Assembly: GCA_030430575.1 (NCBI GenBank)
Contig: JAUIKF010000027.1
Span: forward strand, 1-64,000
Origin: Bacteroidia bacterium
GTDB lineage: Bacteria; Bacteroidota; Bacteroidia; J057
Length of the DNA: 64,000 nt
Direction of reading: 5' to 3'
Part shown: positions 58,824-64,000 of the stretch, in pieces
How positions within the stretch are numbered: position 1 is the first letter of the stretch
Layout of the letters: every line of letters begins with the position of its first letter
Notes under the pieces: generated by a model
What the model was told of the DNA's origin: nothing
Databases searched by the model: none
What the model saw: only the letters and a program-made list of their open reading frames with translations
Made by a program: the position numbers and the translations under genes

Positions 58824-60917
58824 ATGAAGAAAATTGCGCTGATAGGCCCACCCAATAGTGGAAAATCCTCCCTTTTTAACGAATTGACAGGGCTGAATCA
58901 ACGGGTAGGCAACTTTCCTGGGGTGACTGTCGATCGCAAATCCGCCGTCCTTTCCCTCCAAAAGCAGCAAATTGAACTGATAGACCTTCCCGGCACCAAT
59001 AGCCTATACCCAACCAGTAGAGACGAACAAGTCAGTTGCGAAATTCTTCGAGATGCTCAGCATCCCGATCATCCCGATCTCGTCTTGGTAGTTGCCGATG
59101 CCACTCAACTCAAACGCGGTTTGATGCTCTGTACACAGGTCATGGACCTTGGCCTTCCGACAGCCCTGGTCATCAATATGATTGACCTGCTAGAGCAAGG
59201 TGTGCCTCGCCAAGAAATAGATCAGCTTTCCCATCGATTGGGCATACCCATATTTGCGATTTCTGTAGTGAAAAAGGAAGGCATCAAAGCACTGAAGCAT
59301 GTATTGGGAAAAGATTTGCCAAGTAGTCGACAGCCATTTATGAAAATCCCGTCGGGATTTCAAGAAGCTTTAGCCCAAATCAAAACCCAACTGGACACCT
59401 CCCATGACTACTTGGCCTATCAGGCGCTTTTGGTTCCCCAAGAATTTCATCAACTCAATGGCCTGGGAGAGCGCCTACATGCGGAACTCAATTTGACGGA
59501 TAGTCAGGCTTTGATTTCCAATGAAATGCTGGTGCGGTTTGATAAAATAGAAGGGCTCATGGACGCGCTCAAAAGCCAGACGTCCCCTACCCCATCACGA
59601 TTTGCCCGCGTACTAGATCAAGTCCTGATCCACCCGATTTGGGGCTACGCAGTTTTTGGGGTTATTCTCTTTGTCATTTTCCAGGCCTTATTCAGTTGGG
59701 CATCCTTTCCCATGGACGCCATCGAACAGGGAATTGGTTCCCTCCAAGGCGGGCTAAAAACAAGTCTGCCCACTCATTGGATGAGTGACCTGTTGGTAGA
59801 AGGCATCATAGCAGGCTTAGGGGGAATTGTCATTTTTATTCCCCAAATCGCCTTTCTTTTCCTCTTCATCGCCATTTTGGAAGAATCGGGCTATATGTCC
59901 CGGGTTGTCTTTTTGATGGACCGCCTGATGCGGCCCTTTGGTATGAGTGGCAAGTCTGTCATTCCGCTGATAGGTGGTATGGCGTGCGCCATTCCGTCCA
60001 TCATGATGGCCCGCAATATTCCCCACCGGCACGAACGGCTGATTACCATCCTCGTCACGCCGCTTATGAGCTGTGCGGCGCGGATTCCCGTCTATGTCTT
60101 GCTGATCGCCATGTTTGTCCCGAGTGACATGTCCTGGGGCTTTTTCAACCTACAGGGGTTGATCATGATGGGGCTATACCTGTTGGGGTTTCTAGCCGCC
60201 TTAGCTTTTGCTTTTATTTTCAAAAAACTCCTAAAATACCGTAACGAGGGCATATTCATCACAGAGATGCCTGTCTACCGCATCCCGCGCTGGAAGCAAG
60301 TCTTCCTGACCATCTACCAAAAATGCAAGGCATTTGTCTGGGAGGCGGGGCGCATTATCCTCCTCATTTCCATCGCGCTATGGTTTTTGGCTTCTTATGG
60401 ACCTTCCAAAGACATGGAGCTGATCGAATTAGAATATTTCCTCAAACTATCCATCCCCAGCCTTGATGAAGATCAAATAGCTACGCTCAAATCCCAACAA
60501 GCAGCAGAGAAACTAGAAGCAAGCTATGCGGGAATTCTGGGCCATGCGATTGAACCAGCTATCAAGCCTTTGGGCTTTGATTGGAAGATAGGCGTGGGCC
60601 TGCTGACATCTTTTGCAGCGCGGGAGGTATTTGTGGGTACCATGGCAACCTTATACAGTGTGGGAGAGGACAATCAGGAAAAAGGCTTACTCAAACGCCT
60701 ACAACAAGCACGTGACCCCGTCACGGGAGAGAAGCGATACTCCAAAGGTGTTGCCATCGCACTCCTTCTTTTTTACGCTTTTGCCATGCAATGCATGAGC
60801 ACCCTAGCCGTCGCCAAAAGAGAAACAGGGACCTGGAAGTGGCCCCTGCTTATGGTTGTTTATATGACTGGTCTAGCGTATCTCGCTGCGTGGGTGGCGT
60901 TTCAGGTGTTTGGGTAG
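58824..60917 (+). CDS. feoB: Ferrous iron transport protein FeoB
   Basis: A 697-residue inner-membrane Fe(II) transporter with a cytosolic G domain. G1 is GPPNSGKSS (7-15), G3 is DLPGTNSLYPTS and G4 is NMIDLL. The Gate and FeoB_C parts show GGMACAIPSIMMARNIPHRH, LLTSFAAREVFVGTMATLYS and LLLFYAFAMQCMSTLAVAKR. About ten spans lie in the C-terminal two thirds. ATG 58824 places the G1 loop at the N-terminus; the frame is open further upstream, overlapping feoA, but that extension is not family-like. The stop TAG is followed after 3 bases by a long palindrome. Confidence 0.96.
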   Translation: MKKIALIGPPNSGKSSLFNELTGLNQRVGNFPGVTVDRKSAVLSLQKQQIELIDLPGTNSLYPTSRDEQVSCEILRDAQHPDHPDLVLVVADATQLKRGLMLCTQVMDLGLPTALVINMIDLLEQGVPRQEIDQLSHRLGIPIFAISVVKKEGIKALKHVLGKDLPSSRQPFMKIPSGFQEALAQIKTQLDTSHDYLAYQALLVPQEFHQLNGLGERLHAELNLTDSQALISNEMLVRFDKIEGLMDALKSQTSPTPSRFARVLDQVLIHPIWGYAVFGVILFVIFQALFSWASFPMDAIEQGIGSLQGGLKTSLPTHWMSDLLVEGIIAGLGGIVIFIPQIAFLFLFIAILEESGYMSRVVFLMDRLMRPFGMSGKSVIPLIGGMACAIPSIMMARNIPHRHERLITILVTPLMSCAARIPVYVLLIAMFVPSDMSWGFFNLQGLIMMGLYLLGFLAALAFAFIFKKLLKYRNEGIFITEMPVYRIPRWKQVFLTIYQKCKAFVWEAGRIILLISIALWFLASYGPSKDMELIELEYFLKLSIPSLDEDQIATLKSQQAAEKLEASYAGILGHAIEPAIKPLGFDWKIGVGLLTSFAAREVFVGTMATLYSVGEDNQEKGLLKRLQQARDPVTGEKRYSKGVAIALLLFYAFAMQCMSTLAVAKRETGTWKWPLLMVVYMTGLAYLAAWVAFQVFG

Positions 60918-60920
60918 CGG

Positions 60921-60969
60921 ACCATTCCCCGTAGGGTCACGATATATCGTGACCCTACGGGGAATGGTC
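60921..60969. terminator. Near-perfect 49-base palindrome between convergent feoB and fba
   Basis: The left arm GACCATTCCCCGTAGGGTCACG and its complement (differing by one extra C) meet at a central ATATAT, giving a stem of about 24 bp with almost no loop. There is no T-run, so it is an unusual terminator. It may instead be a palindromic repeat element that stops convergent transcription physically. Confidence 0.6.
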
Positions 60970-60995
60970 TCGTAGCGACCGCAGGGAGCGGTCTC
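60970..60995. repeat. GAGACCG-type unit fused to the fba stop
   Basis: Read on the minus strand this unit is GAGACCGCTCCCTGCGGTCG followed by CTACGAGA. It directly follows the TAG stop of the aldolase gene, the same TAG-GAGACCGCTC junction as at the lysC end (11297-11309). It links this site to the two islands at 11.3 and 12.1 kb. Confidence 0.8.
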
Positions 60996-62060
60996 CTAAG
61001 CTATCGTCACCCCCTCATTCAAATACACATCCTGCACGGCGTTAATGATCTCAATGCCTTCATTCATCGGCTTTTGGAAAGCTTTTCGCCCTAGGATGAG
61101 GCCCATGCCTCCAGCACGCTTATTGATCACCGCTGTGCGGACAGCATCTGCCTTGTCAGAAGCGCCGCCTGAGGCACCGCCAGAATTGATGAGGCCTACA
61201 CGGCCCATATAGCAGTTGGCGAGTTGATAACGACAGAGGTCGATCGGATGATCTGACGAGAGTTTCTCGTAGACGTTTTTGTGTGTCTTGCCAAAGTTGA
61301 TGGCGGTGAAGCCGCCGTTATTGGTGGGGAGTTTTTGTTTAATAATATCTGCCTGAATGGTCACCCCAATGTGGTTGGCTTGGCCTGTCAGGTCAGCCGC
61401 TGCGTGGTAGTCGGTGCCATCTTTCTTGAAACCTGAGTTTCTTAGGTAGCACCACAAGATCGTCGCCATGCCCAACTCGTGCGCATATTCAAATGCCTCT
61501 GCAATCTCCACGAGCTGGTTATTGGATTCTTCCGATCCGAAGTAGATCGTAGCGCCCACAGCCGCTGCGCCCATGTTCCATGCCTCCTCAACCGACCCAA
61601 ACATGACTTGGTCATATTTATTGGGATAGGTCATCAATTCATTGTGGTTGATCTTCACCACAAATGGAATCTTATGGGCATACTTACGCGATACGCTAGC
61701 AAGCACGCCAAAGGTAGAAGCCACCGCATTACATCCAGCTTCTATCCCCAGCTTGACAATGTTTTCTGGATCAAAGTAGATGGGGTTAGGGGCAAAAGAA
61801 GCAGCGCCAGAATGCTCTATTCCCTGATCTACAGGAAGGATCGAAACATACCCTGTCCCGCCTAGTCTACCGTGATTCAAAATCCGGTTGAGGTTCACCA
61901 ATACTTTATTATTGCGGTTGGAATCCTTCCACACCTGATCGATATGATCTGGGCCAGGATGATGCAACATCGTGGAAGGGATGGTTTGGCACTGGTGCTC
62001 CAAGAGCGAGGCAGCATCAGCGCCGAGCAGGGCGGAAATAGTTTCTAGAGAGGAAGACAT
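60996..62060 (-). CDS. fbaB: Fructose-bisphosphate aldolase, class I
   Basis: Cleaves fructose 1,6-bisphosphate to two triose phosphates through a Schiff base. The 354-residue protein is of the DhnA/FbaB-type: [67 protein letters not shown] and [20 protein letters not shown], with [12 protein letters not shown] near the end. ATG 62060 is preferred over one 16 codons upstream because a strong promoter (62106-62136) overlaps the longer version. It lies convergent to feoB. Confidence 0.94.
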   Translation of the reverse strand: MSSSLETISALLGADAASLLEHQCQTIPSTMLHHPGPDHIDQVWKDSNRNNKVLVNLNRILNHGRLGGTGYVSILPVDQGIEHSGAASFAPNPIYFDPENIVKLGIEAGCNAVASTFGVLASVSRKYAHKIPFVVKINHNELMTYPNKYDQVMFGSVEEAWNMGAAAVGATIYFGSEESNNQLVEIAEAFEYAHELGMATILWCYLRNSGFKKDGTDYHAAADLTGQANHIGVTIQADIIKQKLPTNNGGFTAINFGKTHKNVYEKLSSDHPIDLCRYQLANCYMGRVGLINSGGASGGASDKADAVRTAVINKRAGGMGLILGRKAFQKPMNEGIEIINAVQDVYLNEGVTIA

Positions 62061-62105
62061 TTGAAGAATAAGTTTAGAGGAACTTTTGTTTTTAGCGAAT
62101 TTTCG

Positions 62106-62136
62106 CAAAGGTATGGGTTTTATGGGAATGGGGCAA
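62106..62136 (-). promoter_or_regulatory. Promoter of fbaB (TTG-N20-TACCTTTG)
   Basis: On the minus strand TTG (62136-62134) and TACCTTTG (62113-62106) are spaced by 20 bases, matching the Bacteroidota sigma-A consensus TTG-N19/20-TAnnTTTG. Transcription would begin near 62099, leaving a 5' leader of about 40 bases before ATG 62060. This supports the shorter protein start. Confidence 0.7.
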
Positions 62137-62222
62137 TCAAAAGTTGGAGGAAATTATTAGGTCCCTTCATTATTTTTGACAAAAAACCGAAAATAATGAA
62201 TTTAAAAAATGAAGTTCTCCCA

Positions 62223-62254
62223 TTTGGAATAATCTGAAAAATTACTTAACTTTG
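62223..62254 (+). promoter_or_regulatory. Promoter-like pair upstream of the LytTR gene (TTTG-N20-TAACTTTG)
   Basis: TTTG (62223-62226) and TAACTTTG (62247-62254), 20 bases apart, match the Bacteroidota consensus well. It would give a leader of about 310 bases before the LytTR start. Confidence 0.55.
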
Positions 62255-62572
62255 ACTAGAACGACACTTTTTCTTAGATATCCAGGCTTACTTTTTTACC
62301 CTATTTAACTTGTGAACCGTCCCCGACTACCCTAAAGGTATCAGAATGCATCAGTCATTCCTGCAATTCATTGTTGGTCATTCCTCTCAATTTTTTCGAT
62401 CTCTATCCTAGTTTTTATTCTAAAACTAGAGATTATATATCTGAGGGCTTACTTAAAATCAAGACGCTCTAAAGTAGATATTTCACATAAATATCTCGAT
62501 TTGACAAAAATACGGTTTTTGTCGCAGTGATTTATTGCCATATTTCTCCCCTAACTTCATAATTTTATCTGG

Positions 62573-63325
62573 ATGCACCTCCTTAAAACAATTGTTGTTG
62601 ATGACCACCAAAAGTCTGTCGAACATCTTTTACAGACCATACATCACACTTGCCCTCAAGTACAGGTGATAGACCAGTATCCGGTTATTCCTGATAGCCT
62701 TTCTAAAATTGACCTGATTGCACCAGATCTTGTGTTCTTTGACACAGGAGGGTCAAAATATTCGGGGCTAGAGATCCTCTCTGATTGGAGTACATCGTCA
62801 AATGTTCAGTTTATCCTACTTGATTCTACTGGCATTCCCGAGGAGACATATTTTTCGGTTTCAGTAACTGACTACCTTTCGAAGCCTATAAGCCCTCGAA
62901 GATTAGTCAAAGCAGTAGAAAGGGTAATAGATGTTAGCTTGTACCGTTCCCTGAAACAAGATATGCTGCGGCTAACCAAAAGCATTCAAGTACATCTTCA
63001 ACCAAATATCCCTATTCCTACTATGCGAGGCTATGATATGATGGATTATAGGAATATTATCTTCGCGGAGGCCGCAGACAATTATTCCATTTTGCACCTG
63101 ATAGATGGGAACCAAATCCTATGTAGCCATAGCTTAGCAAAATTAGAAATCCAGTTGTGTCATTTCCCCTTCCAGCGTATTCACAGAAAATCATTGGTCA
63201 ATTTAGCACATATCTGTACCTACCTTAAAGGTGATGGCGGTCAAGTGATTTTGTCAAACAAATCCTCTCTCAATGTATCTAGGAATAAGAAAGATGATCT
63301 CATTGATAAGTTAAAAAATGCTTGA
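62573..63325 (+). CDS. LytTR-family response regulator
   Basis: A 250-residue two-domain regulator. The receiver domain (about 4-120) has the acidic pair D10/D11 (VVDDH), probable phosphoacceptor D57 (LVFFDTGG) and Lys104 (YLSKPIS). The usual DIxMP run after the phosphorylation site is replaced by TGGSKYSG, so signalling may be atypical. The LytTR DNA-binding domain (about 150-248) shows NIIFAEAADNYSILHL, ILCSHSLAKLEIQL, FQRIHRKSLVN and LNVSRNKKDDLIDKL. No histidine kinase lies next to it in the window. It sits 188 bases upstream of and co-directional with the DUF4255 gene, so it may control the downstream cluster. Confidence 0.9.
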   Translation: MHLLKTIVVDDHQKSVEHLLQTIHHTCPQVQVIDQYPVIPDSLSKIDLIAPDLVFFDTGGSKYSGLEILSDWSTSSNVQFILLDSTGIPEETYFSVSVTDYLSKPISPRRLVKAVERVIDVSLYRSLKQDMLRLTKSIQVHLQPNIPIPTMRGYDMMDYRNIIFAEAADNYSILHLIDGNQILCSHSLAKLEIQLCHFPFQRIHRKSLVNLAHICTYLKGDGGQVILSNKSSLNVSRNKKDDLIDKLKNA

Positions 63326-63513
63326 TGCCCTGTGCCCCAAGCCTAATTGTTGTTCACATTGGATTTAGGACCATTTACCCACAATTGCTGTGGTTAGTAC
63401 AATCTCTCTGTCGTTTGGTTTAGTTTATTTCCAATTTGAAACAATATTATTTGACGCCATTAATGGAATGGTGTCTGTAATTTCTTTTACCACCCATTAC
63501 CTTAAGTCTAGCC

Positions 63514-64000
63514 ATGATCGCAGAAGCTATACGAATATTACGAGATGAGTTGGCTACTTATATAGTAGGTCATCGGCGAGCAGGTGATACCATTGCGGAT
63601 CAGGATATTGTGCTGAATAATGTAGCTAATTTGGAAACTGAGAATGGTCCAGATCTTTCTAATAAGATCATTATTAGTCTCGTAAACCTTCAAGAAGAAA
63701 GCACACTTAAGAACCTACCCAATGTACGTCCTAACCCTGCTACAGGGAGCTATGAGTACGATCGCCCTCCTGCGCATATCAATTTATTTTTGCTCATAAG
63801 TTCTTCCCCAAGTAATGATCAGCAGGATGCTTACGAAATTTCTCTGGATCGCTTATCCTTGATCATAGAATTTTTCCAAGCAAAAAACTACTTCACCATC
63901 GCCAATTCTCCGCATTCAAGTATCGTCCAGAACTTGGTCAATAGTCCTCAAGGGACAGATTCAGCCCTAGCGCTTCAAGATCTCAAAATATATATAGACC
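63514..64000 (+). CDS. DUF4255 (Pvc16-like) contractile injection system protein, 3' truncated by window end
   Basis: The frame is open from ATG 63514 to the window edge (162 complete codons). It matches the DUF4255/Pvc16 N-terminal family: MIAEAIRILRDELATYI, NKIIISLVNLQEESTLKN, YEYDRPPAHINLFLLISSSP, and DRLSLIIEFFQAKNYFTIAN. In Photorhabdus virulence cassettes, Afp and AlgoCIS this family is the tail-terminator/cap component, and in many Bacteroidota clusters it is the first gene, followed by sheath and tube genes. The rest of the cluster would lie beyond the window. The family assignment is made by recalled consensus, not by a search. Confidence 0.85.
   Translation, partial: MIAEAIRILRDELATYIVGHRRAGDTIADQDIVLNNVANLETENGPDLSNKIIISLVNLQEESTLKNLPNVRPNPATGSYEYDRPPAHINLFLLISSSPSNDQQDAYEISLDRLSLIIEFFQAKNYFTIANSPHSSIVQNLVNSPQGTDSALALQDLKIYID

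Larger units (their letters stand above)
62061..62572. other. Gene-free divergent region with two Bacteroidota-type promoters
   Basis: This region separates fbaB and the LytTR gene. It contains a minus-strand promoter for fbaB (62106-62136) and a plus-strand promoter-like pair (62223-62254). From there to the LytTR ATG lie about 310 bases without coding signal, a long AT-rich leader whose T-rich stretches were not recognised as any known riboswitch. Confidence 0.65.

Overview
This 64 kb window comes from a member of the phylum Bacteroidota, most likely a Saprospiria/Lewinella-type marine or activated-sludge bacterium. The evidence is type IX secretion (T9SS) C-terminal sorting domains on several secreted proteins, promoters of the TTG-N20-TAnnTTTG type, DUF5686 and LytTR families, class I fructose-bisphosphate aldolase, a YpdA-type bacillithiol disulfide reductase, and a complete Alternative Complex III (ACIII)-cytochrome oxidase locus. 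The exact genus cannot be fixed from the sequence alone. No rRNA, tRNA, IS transposase, prophage or true CRISPR array was seen.

Layout. 0.1-7.2 kb: a small barrel-like secreted protein, then mutL, an active rhomboid, a rhomboid-like pseudoprotease and a membrane-anchored endonuclease/exonuclease/phosphatase protein, followed by a convergent AAA-ATPase/PD-(D/E)XK protein. 7.3-16.4 kb: a DUF5686 outer-membrane protein, aspartokinase, a lipoprotein framed by two repeat islands, KptA (tRNA 2'-phosphotransferase) and an AddA-like helicase-nuclease. 16.6-25 kb: secreted proteins, a BatB/BatC pair, and the two permeases of an oligopeptide-type ABC importer with unusually long extracytoplasmic insertions. 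25-38.7 kb: accessory genes, including a membrane glycosyltransferase, an unrecognised protein with three tandem copies of a domain plus a nucleotide-binding (NDT/TIR-like) C-terminus, a geranylgeranyl-reductase-family flavoprotein, a DUF3089 lipoprotein and two large T9SS cargo proteins.

38.9-56.1 kb is one long minus-strand respiratory locus: actA-actB-actC-actD-actE-actF, ctaC (cox2), ctaD (cox1), ctaA, ctaB, two cox3 genes, cox4, a SCO-fold protein without its copper cysteines, and DUF420/CtaM. Together these encode a quinol:cytochrome c oxidoreductase, an aa3-type oxidase and the haem A assembly enzymes. A 19-bp palindrome upstream of actA recurs, nearly unchanged, at the feoA start, suggesting shared metal control of iron uptake and of this iron-rich respiratory chain.

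56.6-62.1 kb holds ypdA, a Uma2-family nuclease, feoA-feoB and fructose-bisphosphate aldolase. The window ends with a LytTR response regulator and the first 487 bases of a DUF4255 (Pvc16-like) gene. That protein belongs to contractile injection systems, so the right edge probably opens an eCIS cluster that continues beyond the window.

The most striking unexplained structure is in the gaps. Several families of short repeats (7-bp heptamer tracts, TAG-fused GAGACCG islands, a ~100-120-bp inverted duplicate, a MITE-like 244-bp hairpin, TTGAACTTGA tracts and AT-rich ATTGATTAATAATT strings) sit against stop or start codons with remarkable regularity.
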